64,000 nucleotides of DNA from Polynucleobacter sp. 30F-ANTBAC (GCF_018882385.1 NZ_JACVON010000001.1:480942-544941), one strand, 5' to 3'. Positions 1 to 8,864 are shown, numbered from the stretch's first letter. Made by a program: numbers and translations. The notes: generated from the letters alone by a model not told the origin.

Positions 1-94
1 ATCATGGATCACTAAAACATAAATTAAAGAGCATCCCTGCCAACTCTGATATAAATACAGTAATAAACAAATAATTAAGCATTTTGGAGACTGT

Positions 95-559
95 ATGACT
101 GCTGTACTTGGTAAACCTATTCCTTACTTTGAAATTCCAGCCACAAGCGGCTTGGTATTCACTCCAAGCGCTTGCCAGGGTCGCAAAGTGGTCATGTATT
201 TCTACCCTAAAGACTCAACCCCGGGTTGCACGGTTGAATCGATGGAGTTCAGAGATGCCATCGACGACTTCACAAAAGCCAACACCCTCATTGTGGGCAT
301 TTCCAGGGATAACCTTAAATCTCACGAAAACTTCAAGCGCAAAATTGAATTGCCATTTGAGCTCCTATCAGACACTGAAGAAGTTCTATGCCAACTCTTT
401 GGCGTGATGAAAATGAAAAACATGTACGGTAAACAAGTTCGTGGCATCGAAAGAAGCACCTTCTTGATCGATGAGGCAGGTGTTCTCCGTCACGAATGGC
501 GTGGCTTGAAAATTCCAGGCCACGTTCAGGATGTTTTGAAGGCTGCTCAATCTTTGTAA
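95..559 (+). CDS. bcp: Thioredoxin-dependent peroxiredoxin, Bcp/PrxQ family
   Basis: Peroxiredoxin of 154 residues that would reduce hydrogen and organic peroxides in the cytoplasm. The peroxidatic cysteine is Cys45 in the motif TPGCT, with the supporting arginine at Arg120 in ERSTFLID. In typical PrxQ/BCP the resolving cysteine lies five residues later, but here that position is Met50. Cys27 and Cys99 are the only other cysteines, so the enzyme is either a 1-Cys type or uses one of these. A GGAG ribosome site precedes the ATG. The gene appears monocistronic, with a hairpin terminator downstream at about 653. Confidence 0.92.
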   Translation: MTAVLGKPIPYFEIPATSGLVFTPSACQGRKVVMYFYPKDSTPGCTVESMEFRDAIDDFTKANTLIVGISRDNLKSHENFKRKIELPFELLSDTEEVLCQLFGVMKMKNMYGKQVRGIERSTFLIDEAGVLRHEWRGLKIPGHVQDVLKAAQSL

Positions 560-652
560 TCTAAACATCATCTTTATTTTAGAGATGATTGCTTTGTCAT
601 AAAAATTAATATAACTTGTTACATAGATGTTAAAAAATACCTTCACCTCGAT

Positions 653-686
653 AACCGCCACCCCACCCGGTAGGCGGTTTTTTCTT
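653..686 (+). terminator. Hairpin terminator between bcp and phoH
   Basis: The arms AACCGCC (653-659) and GGCGGTT (673-679) enclose a 13-base loop and are followed by a T-rich run. The hairpin ends only about 20 bases before the phoH start, so a phoH promoter lying upstream of it would place the terminator inside the phoH leader. Confidence 0.75.
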
Positions 687-704
687 TATTAGGAGACTTT
701 CGGA

Positions 705-2405
705 ATGCCATTGCCACCTATCCCAACCCAAGCCGCCGATAAAGTTAACATTAGCAAACAGCCAAAAGCTCAATTAAAAAAGCGCCCTAAGAGGGTTGAG
801 ATCGAAGCCGATATTGAAGTTGAAGAATTAGAAGTTACTGAAATTGAAACCAGTAAAGACCTGACTCTGGATAGTAGCGAAGCCCACAGCCCTTACTCTT
901 TAGCAGACCTGGCTATCGAGAAAATACAGTCCACTAATAAATCCAAAAAAGTTTCAAGCATATCTGTTGCAAAAGTATCCAATCGAGTCCGCCATATTCC
1001 AGATGATGGTGTGATTCGTCTATTCGTTCTAGATACTAATGTGCTGATGCATGATCCATCGGCTCTCTTCCGTTTTGAAGAGCACGATGTGTATCTACCG
1101 ATGATGACTCTCGAAGAGTTGGATAACCATAAAAAAGGTATGAGCGAAGTGGCTCGGAATGCTCGTACCATCAGCCGCTCGCTTGACCAGCTGGTAGCTA
1201 ACACCAGCGGTGTTCTAGAAGACGGTATTCCATTAAATAAACTGGGTAATAAGGAGGCCACAGGCAATCTTTATTTCCAGGTTGAACTGAATGAGATCAG
1301 CTTACCCGAGGGTTTGCCGACCGGTAAAGCAGATAACATGATTTTGGGCGTGGTACGTGAACTCCAAAAGAGCCGCAAAGATCGTCAAGTTGTATTGGTG
1401 TCAAAAGATATCAACATGCGCATCAAAGCTCGTGCTCTAGGTTTACCAGCCGAAGATTACTTTAATGACCAGGTTTTAGAAGACCGTGACTTAATGTACT
1501 CTGGCGTACTTCAGTTGCCAGTTGATTTTTGGCCCAAGCACGGCAAAGACATGGAGAGTTGGAGCGATACCAAATCAGGCACAATGTTCTATCGCGTGAC
1601 CGGGCCTGCTGTTGCTCAAATGATGGTGAATCAATTTGTCTATCAAGAAAATAGCGATGGTGGAACACCCTTCTATGCTCAAGTTAAAGAGGTTCATGGC
1701 AAAACAGCTTTACTCCAAACCTTGAAGGATTTCTCTCATCAGAAAAACAATGTTTGGAGCGTGGTTGCACGTAATCGTGAACAAAATTTTGCCCTGAATT
1801 TACTCATGAATCCTGATGTTGATTTTGTCACTTTATTAGGTCAAGCTGGCACAGGTAAAACTCTCCTTGCTTTAGCTGCTGCACTCGATCAAGTCCTCGA
1901 TAGCAAGCGCTACACAGAAATCATCATTACTCGCGCCACGGTTCCAGTCGGTGAGGATATTGGCTTCTTACCAGGCACTGAGGAAGAGAAAATGCAACCT
2001 TGGATGGGCGCATTTGATGACAACTTGGAAGTCCTTCAACGCAATGAGGATGGTGCTGGCGAATGGGGTCGTGCTGCCACTCAAGAATTGATCCGCTCAC
2101 GCATCAAAGTCAAGAGCATGAGCTTCATGCGCGGTCGAACCTTTGTGAGCAAGTTTTTAATCATTGATGAAGCTCAGAACTTGACTCCTAAGCAAATGAA
2201 AACCTTAGTCACTCGAGCAGGTCCAGGAACAAAGATTGTTTGCTTAGGCAATATTGCTCAGATTGATACGCCTTACTTAACAGAAGGCTCGTCAGGACTC
2301 ACGTATGTGGTCGACCGCTTTAAAGGGTGGCGTCATAGCGGTCATGTCACATTAGCTCGCGGTGAGCGTTCACGCTTGGCAGACCACGCAGCTGAGGCCC
2401 TCTAA
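705..2405 (+). CDS. PIN domain-PhoH family ATPase
   Basis: Protein of 566 residues joining an N-terminal PIN nuclease fold to a PhoH-type ATPase, the layout of the YlaK/PhoH2 class of putative RNA helicase-nucleases. Residues 1-100 are a charged, glutamate-rich extension. The PIN acidic residues are visible at Asp110 (LDTNVLMHDP), Asp210 (KADNMILG) and Asp235 (SKDINMR). Walker A is GQAGTGKT at 379-386 and Walker B is in FLIIDEAQNL. Family knowledge suggests RNA unwinding and cleavage, but the cellular substrate is not known. An AGGAG ribosome site precedes the ATG. The NlpC/P60 lipoprotein gene follows closely. Confidence 0.93.
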   Translation: MPLPPIPTQAADKVNISKQPKAQLKKRPKRVEIEADIEVEELEVTEIETSKDLTLDSSEAHSPYSLADLAIEKIQSTNKSKKVSSISVAKVSNRVRHIPDDGVIRLFVLDTNVLMHDPSALFRFEEHDVYLPMMTLEELDNHKKGMSEVARNARTISRSLDQLVANTSGVLEDGIPLNKLGNKEATGNLYFQVELNEISLPEGLPTGKADNMILGVVRELQKSRKDRQVVLVSKDINMRIKARALGLPAEDYFNDQVLEDRDLMYSGVLQLPVDFWPKHGKDMESWSDTKSGTMFYRVTGPAVAQMMVNQFVYQENSDGGTPFYAQVKEVHGKTALLQTLKDFSHQKNNVWSVVARNREQNFALNLLMNPDVDFVTLLGQAGTGKTLLALAAALDQVLDSKRYTEIIITRATVPVGEDIGFLPGTEEEKMQPWMGAFDDNLEVLQRNEDGAGEWGRAATQELIRSRIKVKSMSFMRGRTFVSKFLIIDEAQNLTPKQMKTLVTRAGPGTKIVCLGNIAQIDTPYLTEGSSGLTYVVDRFKGWRHSGHVTLARGERSRLADHAAEAL

Positions 2406-2469
2406 AAAGGTGAGTGCTGTAGTCCTGTATTCATCAAGCTCGCTCTTATTTTTAAGAGTGGTCAGCTGC

Positions 2470-2955
2470 ATGAAGCGCATCTTGGTAATTGGCACCAGTT
2501 TAAGCATCCTGTCTGCTTGTGCCATTTTTCCAAGAATGTCATCCCTACCTGACTTTGATAAAGAGGTTTCAGCAGGTCTCGAGGATGTCTCAATTGCAGC
2601 GATTGGCTTGGTAGGCATCCCCTACCGCTACGGCGGCAACACCCCTAAAGGCGGTTTTGATTGCAGCGGCTTAATTGGCTATGTTTACAACAATGCAGCG
2701 AATAAGAAACTACCTCGAACTACAGCAGAAATTGCGAAGACGGGACAATCCTTAGGTAATCAAACGCCTGCTCCAGGAGACTTGGTCTTTTTTAATACTC
2801 AGGGAAGCTCTCATTCACATGTAGGCATTTACGTGGGCAAAGGTCGTTTTGTTCATGCTCCATCCAAAGGTGGAACGGTGAGGCTAGAAAAGATCACAAC
2901 ACCCTATTGGTCGCAGAGATACACCGAAGCTAGGCGCGTGATCACCAAGAACTGA
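2470..2955 (+). CDS. NlpC/P60 family lipoprotein (putative peptidoglycan peptidase)
   Basis: Protein of 161 residues if started at the ATG at 2470. An in-frame start at 2362 inside phoH would bury the signal sequence. The N-terminus is a lipoprotein signal with lipobox LSAC at Cys17. The NlpC/P60 fold carries catalytic Cys65 in GGFDCSG and a histidine in HSHVGIYVG. Such enzymes cleave D-glutamyl-diaminopimelate bonds in cell wall stem peptides. It probably acts in the periplasm, anchored to a membrane. A related protein without the lipobox is encoded at 35110-35781. Confidence 0.9.
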   Translation: MKRILVIGTSLSILSACAIFPRMSSLPDFDKEVSAGLEDVSIAAIGLVGIPYRYGGNTPKGGFDCSGLIGYVYNNAANKKLPRTTAEIAKTGQSLGNQTPAPGDLVFFNTQGSSHSHVGIYVGKGRFVHAPSKGGTVRLEKITTPYWSQRYTEARRVITKN

Positions 2956-2967
2956 TACTTCAGAATC

Positions 2968-4362
2968 TTAGAACGGCTCGTATCCGCCAGATGATTGACC
3001 TTGACCAAGAGCCAAGTTATCAAATTTAGTAAATTGACCTTGCCAACTCATTTTGATCGTTCCAATTGGACCGTTACGCTGCTTGGCCACAATAATTTCA
3101 GCAACACCTTTTTCAGGCGTCGTGTCTGGGTGATATACCTCATCACGATAGATGAATAGAATCACGTCGGCATCTTGCTCAATAGCGCCAGATTCGCGCA
3201 AATCAGACATGATAGGACGCTTGTTGGGTCGTTGCTCTAAGCCACGATTCAACTGTGACAAAGCAATTACAGGGCACTGTAATTCTTTTGCCAATGATTT
3301 AAGTGATCGAGAAATCTCTGAAATTTCAGTCGCACGGTTTTCACCATTGCCACCAGAGTTACCACTCATCAACTGGATGTAGTCGATCACAATTAAACCT
3401 AGCGTACCAAATTTACGCGCAATACGACGGGCTCTGGCGCGCAACTCTAAACTGCTTAACGCACCAGTTTCATCAATCATGATGTTAGTTTCATTCAACC
3501 GAGAAATAGCCTCAGTGATCTTTGGCCATTCATCATCGGTTAATTTACCGGTTCTCATACGAGACTGGTCAATACGACCCACTGAACCCAAGATACGAGA
3601 AGCCAGCTGAGAGGCGCCCATCTCCATTGAGAAAATGAGGACCGGCAAACCTTCTTTTAAGGCCACGTTCTCGGCAATATTGACCGCAAAACTGGTTTTA
3701 CCCATTGAAGGTCGACCCGCAACAATCACGAGATCACCCTTTTGCAGACCACTGGTCTGACGATCTAAATCAATAAAGCTCGTAGCAACACCTGTTACAT
3801 CGGTTGAACCCTGACGATGGTAGAGCTCATCAATTCGGTTCACCACATCTGTTAAAAGAGGTGCAATTTCAAAATAATCTGTTTTACCGCGATTACCTTC
3901 TTCACCAATCGCTAAGATCCTAGACTCTGCTTCATCCAAAATAGTTTGAACGGAGCGACCATCAGGGGTGAAAGCACTACCCGCAATGTTGTCAGAAGTT
4001 TGGATCAAGCGACGAAGAACGCTGCGGTCACGCACAATTTCAGCGTAACCACGAATATTGGAAGCACTTGGAGTAGATTGCGCTAAGGCATTGAGGTAGT
4101 CGATACCGATTGACTCGCCACCACCTTGTGTTTTCATGGCTTCTGAAACAGTAATCACATCAGCAGGCATACCTTCGCCAACCAATTTACCAATCACTCG
4201 GTAAATCAAACCATGGTCAGGACGATAGAAGTCTTTTTCTGTGAGTACGTCCCCAACTCTATCCCATGCAGAGTTGTCCAAAAGCAAACCGCCGAGCACC
4301 GATTGCTCGGCCTCGACGGAATGCGGAGGTACTTTTAAAGCTTGAACAGCTGTATCAATCAT
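2968..4362 (-). CDS. dnaB: Replicative DNA helicase DnaB
   Basis: Hexameric replicative helicase of 464 residues. The N-terminal primase-interacting domain (PPHSVEAEQSVLGGLLLD) precedes the RecA-like motor with Walker A GRPSMGKTSF and the Walker B region LIVIDYIQLMSG. Length is normal for the family, and no intein is present. It is the last gene of the rpsF-priB-rpsR-rplI-dnaB set, 32 bases after rplI. No good ribosome binding site precedes the ATG. An in-frame stop just upstream fixes this start. The upstream stretch instead holds the repeat GATATC-TCCT-GATATC, so translation may rely on coupling or an unstructured leader. Confidence 0.97.
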   Translation of the reverse strand: MIDTAVQALKVPPHSVEAEQSVLGGLLLDNSAWDRVGDVLTEKDFYRPDHGLIYRVIGKLVGEGMPADVITVSEAMKTQGGGESIGIDYLNALAQSTPSASNIRGYAEIVRDRSVLRRLIQTSDNIAGSAFTPDGRSVQTILDEAESRILAIGEEGNRGKTDYFEIAPLLTDVVNRIDELYHRQGSTDVTGVATSFIDLDRQTSGLQKGDLVIVAGRPSMGKTSFAVNIAENVALKEGLPVLIFSMEMGASQLASRILGSVGRIDQSRMRTGKLTDDEWPKITEAISRLNETNIMIDETGALSSLELRARARRIARKFGTLGLIVIDYIQLMSGNSGGNGENRATEISEISRSLKSLAKELQCPVIALSQLNRGLEQRPNKRPIMSDLRESGAIEQDADVILFIYRDEVYHPDTTPEKGVAEIIVAKQRNGPIGTIKMSWQGQFTKFDNLALGQGQSSGGYEPF

Positions 4363-4394
4363 GAGATATCAGGAGATATCGTATCGATGATTAA

Positions 4395-4847
4395 TTAAGC
4401 CTGCTCACCAATCACTTGGACAGTAATTTCTACAACTACGTCTGTGTGAACAGCGACAGATAGCTTATGCTCACCAACGATCTTTAAAGGACCTGTTGGC
4501 ATACGCACTGAAGCTTTTTCAACTGTGAAACCTTGAGCTTTAAGAGCATCGGCTACATCGTGGTTAGTTACTGAACCAAACAAACGACCATCAACACCAG
4601 CCTTTTGTTTAATTGGAAGAACCAAACCAGTTAACTTAGCGCCAACAGCTTCTGCAGCAGCCAATTTCTCAGCAGCCAATTTCTCTAACTCAGCGCGCTT
4701 TGCTTCAAACTCAGCAATTGCTGTTGTTGTTGCGCGGCGAGCCATGCGTTGTGGAATTAAAAAGTTACGAGCAAAACCATCTTTAACGCGAACAACGTCG
4801 CCTAAGTTACCAAGGTTAGCTACTTTTTCTAGGAGAATAATTTGCAT
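4395..4847 (-). CDS. rplI: 50S ribosomal protein L9
   Basis: L9 of 150 residues, normal length, with the N-terminal rRNA-binding domain ([32 protein letters not shown]), the long connecting helix rich in Ala, Glu and Lys, and a C-terminal domain. It is a 50S subunit protein affecting frame maintenance. An AGGAGT ribosome site lies 5 bases before the ATG. It is co-transcribed with rpsR upstream and dnaB downstream. Confidence 0.98.
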   Translation of the reverse strand: MQIILLEKVANLGNLGDVVRVKDGFARNFLIPQRMARRATTTAIAEFEAKRAELEKLAAEKLAAAEAVGAKLTGLVLPIKQKAGVDGRLFGSVTNHDVADALKAQGFTVEKASVRMPTGPLKIVGEHKLSVAVHTDVVVEITVQVIGEQA

Positions 4848-4859
4848 AGTGACTCCTGA

Positions 4860-5138
4860 TTATTTCTTATGTTGGTCAGTGAAAGGCATCAAAGCTAAGA
4901 AGCGCGCGCGTTTGATAGCAGTATCTAATTGGCGCTGATACAAAGCTTTAGTACCAGTTAAACGTGCAGGCGTGATCTTGCCGTTTTCACCGATGAAGTC
5001 ACGAAGTGTGTCTACATCTTTGTAATCGATTTGATCAACCTTAGCAGCTGTAAAGCGGCAGAAACGTTTACGTTTGAATAATGGGTTTTGTGCTGGACGC
5101 TTGTTCTTGCGGTCATCACCTTTTTTTACGAATGCCAT
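4860..5138 (-). CDS. rpsR: 30S ribosomal protein S18
   Basis: S18 of 92 residues, slightly long at the N-terminus, with the conserved [22 protein letters not shown] and [24 protein letters not shown] regions. It pairs with S6 on the 30S platform, and the S6 gene lies two genes upstream in the same operon. A GGAAA ribosome site precedes the ATG. Confidence 0.98.
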   Translation of the reverse strand: MAFVKKGDDRKNKRPAQNPLFKRKRFCRFTAAKVDQIDYKDVDTLRDFIGENGKITPARLTGTKALYQRQLDTAIKRARFLALMPFTDQHKK

Positions 5139-5150
5139 GATGTTTCCTTT

Positions 5151-5438
5151 TTACAATTCAATATGCGTGATATGAAAGACGAGTCGCTGACTGCGCAGGT
5201 TCTTGTGAGTTAAGAATCCTTCAAATCTAGCTGACCTTCCCAATTCCATTTGACCCAGTTTTTCATGAACTGATCCGATGGCTATTGCTTCGATATTCAT
5301 TCTGACTTTCCTGGCACTACCTGCTTCTTGAACTTCGCCACTATGTTCTAGTTGGCATTCAATCACAGGGATTCCGGCTGGGGTATATCTCAGAACTTCC
5401 CGAGCAATCAGGGCGGCAGTTAGGATGAAATGATTCAA
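5151..5438 (-). CDS. priB: Primosomal replication protein N (PriB)
   Basis: Single OB-fold protein of 95 residues matching betaproteobacterial PriB, which binds single-stranded DNA and helps PriA reload DnaB at stalled forks. It lies between rpsF and rpsR, the usual place, and dnaB is in the same operon. The start codon is TTG (5436-5438); no ATG or GTG exists in frame between the rpsF stop and this point. The ribosome site is weak, so translational coupling to rpsF is likely. Confidence 0.92.
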   Translation of the reverse strand: MNHFILTAALIAREVLRYTPAGIPVIECQLEHSGEVQEAGSARKVRMNIEAIAIGSVHEKLGQMELGRSARFEGFLTHKNLRSQRLVFHITHIEL

Positions 5439-5460
5439 CCCAAACCCGCTCAGTGCCTAA

Positions 5461-5832
5461 TTAGGCAGCAGGCGCCTCCGTTGCTTGAAGAGCTTTACGA
5501 GCTTCTTCACGTTCAACTTGTTTCATCATGATTGAAGGCTCTGTTTCAGCTTTCTTTGTCTTGATAACCAAGTGACGCAATACAGCATCGTTGAACTTAA
5601 AGCCGTGCTCTAGTTCATCAAGAGTGGCTTGACCACACTCAATGTTCATGCAAACGTAGTGAGCTTTAGCTAGCTTGTCGATCATGTAAGCCATCTGACG
5701 ACGGCCCCAGTCTTCAACGCGGTGAACTTTGCCACCTTGAGTTGTAATAGTACTTTTGTACTTTTCAACCATGGCAGGTACTTGCTCGCTTTGGTCCGGA
5801 TGGACGATAAAAACGATTTCGTAATGACGCAT
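5461..5832 (-). CDS. rpsF: 30S ribosomal protein S6
   Basis: S6 of 123 residues, starting [18 protein letters not shown] and including [15 protein letters not shown], typical of the family, with a short charged C-terminal tail. It is the first gene of the rpsF-priB-rpsR-rplI-dnaB operon. An AAGGAG ribosome site lies 6 bases before the ATG. A weak promoter candidate (TTGTCA at 5906-5901 and TAAATT at 5885-5880, spacer 15) lies in the short gap after the asparaginase gene. Confidence 0.98.
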   Translation of the reverse strand: MRHYEIVFIVHPDQSEQVPAMVEKYKSTITTQGGKVHRVEDWGRRQMAYMIDKLAKAHYVCMNIECGQATLDELEHGFKFNDAVLRHLVIKTKKAETEPSIMMKQVEREEARKALQATEAPAA

Positions 5833-5909
5833 TAATTACTCCTTATGGATAAAAGTCACCTGGGCGTCTCAATCAACTGAATTTAGCCGACTGACCAGTG
5901 TGACAAGGT

Positions 5910-5935
5910 AAAAAACTACAGCCTTAGATTGTAGC
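5910..5935 (-). terminator. Weak terminator after asparaginase gene
   Basis: On the minus strand a 5 bp stem (CTACA / TGTAG) spans the asparaginase stop codon and is followed by six T residues. It would separate that gene from the rpsF operon. The stem is short, so efficiency is uncertain. Confidence 0.45.
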
Positions 5936-6928
5936 AAAAATACTCTGCCAATCCTCAGTTTTCCTCGAATTTGCCTCCAAAAGAGCTAATTGGAGTGCAA
6001 TTCTGGCTTTTGCAGGGTTCAAATCCCTGGCTGACAACCAATTCCAAGCGCTATCCGGCTCTGGAATCTCAGAAAATACTGCGCCAGCGCCTGTTCTAGA
6101 TGATCTAACCACCGCAATTCCAGCCTCAGCAGCCAAAATTAGGTGTTGCGCTAGGTTTTGATGAACACTTCCCTGCCCAGTTCCAGCAATCACAATGCCC
6201 TCCACACCTTGACTGGTGAGCATATCGACCAAGCGCCCGCTCGAACCACCATGACTGGTGATGATCTCAATCCAGGGCCAAACCATTTGGGTCGGCAAAT
6301 TCAAATCAGCTTGGCGTTTATGAATCGGGCCATCTAACTCTCGAGCATTGACCACCAAGGCATCTAAAGCATGGGTATGTTGTTTGGATAAGTCTCTGGC
6401 TAAACAGGGCTTACCTGCCATAACCGCCAAAATACCAAACTGCTGGGTCTCTCTGGCTTCTTTAGCTAGGTAAAGCGCTGCCCTTAAGTTAGTAGGGCCA
6501 TCTGCATGCTCAGCATTGGCCGGCAACATGGCACCCGTTAGAACAACGGCTTTTCTATAGTGACTGGCCAATTTACCTAAAGTGGCATGAAGAAAAACAC
6601 CCGTTTCCTCCATGGTGTCAGTACCATGAGTCACAACAATACCCGCCACATCCTCTCGCTCTAGACCGGCTTTAACAGCCCAGGCTAACTGCATGAGGAG
6701 TTCCTCATTCATGTGCCGGCTATCCATATTGGCAACCTGAATGACTTCTATCGGACCCATATCGCTATCGAGCTGCAAAGCTTCAATCAACCCATGGGCG
6801 GAAATTTGACCAGCCTGATAGGACATAGGCTTCTGAGGATCGGTGGCTAAGCCAGCGATCGTCCCCCCCATGCCTAAAACCAATAAATTTCCAGAGTTCA
6901 TACAAAACATTATCAATGGGTATTGCAT
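5924..6928 (-). CDS. Type I/II L-asparaginase family protein
   Basis: Asparaginase-fold amidohydrolase converting L-asparagine to aspartate and ammonia. It has 334 residues from the first ATG. The two threonine motifs are present: GGTIAG (Thr23) and VVTHGTDTMEE (Thr103, Asp104). No signal peptide is obvious, which points to the cytoplasm. A downstream ATG at 6901 would remove nine residues (MQYPLIMFC) and match the family N-terminus equally well. Neither start has a strong ribosome site. It diverges from lexA across only 29 bases containing a LexA box, so SOS control of this gene is possible but unproven. Confidence 0.88.
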   Translation of the reverse strand: MQYPLIMFCMNSGNLLVLGMGGTIAGLATDPQKPMSYQAGQISAHGLIEALQLDSDMGPIEVIQVANMDSRHMNEELLMQLAWAVKAGLEREDVAGIVVTHGTDTMEETGVFLHATLGKLASHYRKAVVLTGAMLPANAEHADGPTNLRAALYLAKEARETQQFGILAVMAGKPCLARDLSKQHTHALDALVVNARELDGPIHKRQADLNLPTQMVWPWIEIITSHGGSSGRLVDMLTSQGVEGIVIAGTGQGSVHQNLAQHLILAAEAGIAVVRSSRTGAGAVFSEIPEPDSAWNWLSARDLNPAKARIALQLALLEANSRKTEDWQSIFATI

Positions 6929-6940
6929 CTTATGAAATCA

Positions 6941-6956
6941 CTGTATAGAATCACAG
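6941..6956. promoter_or_regulatory. LexA box (SOS operator) overlapping lexA promoter
   Basis: CTGTATAGAATCACAG fits the LexA operator CTGT-N8-ACAG exactly. It sits in the 29 bp between the divergent asparaginase and lexA genes and ends one base before the lexA ATG. A -10-like TATAGA (6944-6949) lies inside the box, and TTGCAT (6923-6928) is a possible -35 with a 15-base spacer. Binding would block RNA polymerase directly, giving autorepression. Confidence 0.88.
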
Positions 6957-6957
6957 C

Positions 6958-7617
6958 ATGGATACAAATACAGCAAAACCTAAGCTAACGGCTCGCCAAG
7001 AAGAAATCTTGGGGCTTATTTCAGATGCTATTTCTCGTAGTGGCTTGCCACCGACGCGAGCAGAAATTGCAACACGCCTTGGTTTTGCATCAGCGAATGC
7101 GGCTGAAGAGCATTTACGTGCACTGGCACGCAAAGGTTATGTTGAGCTAACTCCTGGAACTTCGCGTGGTATCAAGTTATCGAAGCAGTTAACACTGCCT
7201 CTAGCTGCGCTTCAGCAACTCACTCTTCCTTTAATCGGTCGTGTTGCTGCTGGATCTCCGATTTTGGCCGTGGAGCATATTCAAAAACAAGTGCCCTGCG
7301 ATCCATCTTTATTCACCAAAGGTGCTGATTACTTATTGCAAGTGCGCGGCATGAGTATGCGTGACGCCGGTATTTTGGATGGCGATTACTTAGCGGTTAA
7401 AAAAACCACTGAAGCTCGCAATGGTGAGATTGTTGTCGCGCGTTTAGACGATGAAGTCACTGTGAAACGTTGGTCACAATCGAAAGGCCCTCACGGCATG
7501 AAGATTGAGTTGATTGCCGAGAACCCAGATTTTGAAAACATCATGGTGGACCCTCGTCGCCATGAAATCACAGTGGAAGGTTTAGCTGTTGGATTAATTC
7601 GACCCGGCGGCCTTTGA
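6958..7617 (+). CDS. lexA: LexA repressor
   Basis: SOS repressor and self-cleaving serine protease of 219 residues. The N-terminal winged helix covers about 1-75 ([29 protein letters not shown]). The cleavage site is Ala98-Gly99 in RVAAGSP, and the Ser-Lys dyad is Ser133 (GMSM) and Lys170 (VTVKRW). The start is fixed: an in-frame TAG lies four codons upstream with no other start between. No Shine-Dalgarno sequence is present. With the predicted -10 at 6944-6949, transcription would begin within a few bases of the ATG, so the mRNA is probably leaderless. Confidence 0.97.
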   Translation: MDTNTAKPKLTARQEEILGLISDAISRSGLPPTRAEIATRLGFASANAAEEHLRALARKGYVELTPGTSRGIKLSKQLTLPLAALQQLTLPLIGRVAAGSPILAVEHIQKQVPCDPSLFTKGADYLLQVRGMSMRDAGILDGDYLAVKKTTEARNGEIVVARLDDEVTVKRWSQSKGPHGMKIELIAENPDFENIMVDPRRHEITVEGLAVGLIRPGGL

Positions 7618-7639
7618 TCTAATTTTTAGATGGGGCTTC

Positions 7640-8527
7640 TTAGTAAATAGAAGCTTCACCCTCTGGGCGATTCTTAAATCGCTTGTGCACCCAGTAGTAC
7701 TCCGCGATGCGTGGCTTGATCACATCCTCAAACGCCTGATTCATTCGCGCAGTGTCTGCAACCGCGTCATCGGTTGGAAAATCCACCCAAGGCTTGCCGA
7801 CATGGCAGTCATAGCCTGAACCATCTTCACGTAGAACGGTAAAGATAGGACACACTTCAGCACCAGCAACTCTCGCCATTTTGGAAACAGATAAAACTGT
7901 ATTAGTCGAGACACCAAAAAACGGCACGAACTCAGAATCTTTTCGACCCAAGTCCATATCCGGTGATAAACAAACAAAAGTACCTTTGCGTGCTTCACGC
8001 AATAGCTCACGACCATGATGCTCACGTAGCAACATCTTGGCGCCAAAACGCTCACGCCATTTTTTGATGCGCGGCTCAAAGTAATCATTTTTCATGAACA
8101 CATAAAGCGTAATGCCAGGAGCTGCTTTGATTTTCTTCAAGTGCATAGTGATCGCAATCAAGCCAGCCTCAATACCCATCAAATGCATGCTGACATAAAT
8201 GCGCGGCTTGCCATCATTCATATCCACTTGCGGATAAACAGTCACAAATTCATTAATTGATTTTTCTGAGCCCAACCATAAGCGACCACGCTCAGCAAAA
8301 CTTCGACCCATTAAACGCCAGTTTTGTTTTGCCAATGCATCACGCTCCATTTGGCTTAGATGGGGAAAACAAGCCTTTAAGTTGGCGTTGATGATCTTGA
8401 CGCGCGACTTAGAGAACTTAGGTGCTATTGCAGCAATGCCATAGCCTATACGCACAACCCATGAATACGGGATGACTGCTAAGAGCCAAAGAAAAGCATG
8501 CGCTAAAGGATTAAAGAATTTTTTCAC
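7640..8527 (-). CDS. Lipid A biosynthesis late acyltransferase (LpxL/HtrB family)
   Basis: Membrane-associated acyltransferase of 295 residues that adds a secondary acyl chain to lipid A precursors. An N-terminal hydrophobic anchor (about 8-35) precedes the catalytic HX4(D/E) motif, here His115-LMGI-Glu120, with glutamate rather than the more common aspartate. The start is GTG at 8527 with little ribosome site. Which acyl position it modifies cannot be told from sequence. It converges on lexA, with 22 bases between the stops. Confidence 0.9.
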   Translation of the reverse strand: MKKFFNPLAHAFLWLLAVIPYSWVVRIGYGIAAIAPKFSKSRVKIINANLKACFPHLSQMERDALAKQNWRLMGRSFAERGRLWLGSEKSINEFVTVYPQVDMNDGKPRIYVSMHLMGIEAGLIAITMHLKKIKAAPGITLYVFMKNDYFEPRIKKWRERFGAKMLLREHHGRELLREARKGTFVCLSPDMDLGRKDSEFVPFFGVSTNTVLSVSKMARVAGAEVCPIFTVLREDGSGYDCHVGKPWVDFPTDDAVADTARMNQAFEDVIKPRIAEYYWVHKRFKNRPEGEASIY

Positions 8528-8605
8528 AGAGGAGATTTTCTCATGAACACTCGATGAGTAAGCGTTTTATGACCCCACACCCTACTCAACATCATTTTTG
8601 ATGAT

Positions 8606-8632
8606 TTGCAAATAACTTATAAAAAATATAAA
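8606..8632 (+). promoter_or_regulatory. Possible promoter of the small gene at 8682
   Basis: TTGCAA (8606-8611) and TATAAA (8627-8632) are separated by 15 bases in a very AT-rich stretch. The spacing is short, so this is a weak candidate. Confidence 0.3.
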
Positions 8633-8681
8633 TTAATTGTCTATTTGCATTACGGGAAATCAAATGCCAAAGGAATTAGTC

Positions 8682-8864
8682 ATGATGAAAACAGATGAAG
8701 AATATAAACAACTACTCCTTGAAATAAAAAATCAAATAAGGCAGGAATTTAAGAATTTTGAAAATCGTGTTGTTAAAAAATTAACTCTAAGATTGGTTTT
8801 TATAGATATAACTTTTGGATTAATCACTATTGCGTCAATGATTTACTTTCATCAAAACTCATAA
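8682..8864 (+). CDS. Small orphan membrane protein, AT-rich
   Basis: I do not recognise this 60-residue product. The first 40 residues are charged and look helical (DEEYKQLLLEIKNQIRQEF, ENRVVKKLTLRL), followed by one membrane segment (VFIDITFGLITIASMIYF). The ATG at 8682 is chosen because AAGGA lies 7 bases upstream; ATG 8685, 8664 and 8637 are alternatives in the same frame. Base composition is visibly more AT-rich than the neighbours, and the gene sits beside tRNA-His and dusA, both common integration sites. Recent gain is possible. A strong terminator follows. Confidence 0.55.
   Translation: MMKTDEEYKQLLLEIKNQIRQEFKNFENRVVKKLTLRLVFIDITFGLITIASMIYFHQNS

Noticed and set aside
1..94. Start of the window before bcp
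   Set aside because: Only a short AT-rich leader is visible; no gene or promoter could be called with confidence.
2362..2469. Longer N-terminus for the NlpC/P60 lipoprotein, overlapping phoH
   Set aside because: It would place 36 residues before a clear lipoprotein signal and lipobox; the ATG at 2470 fits the family.
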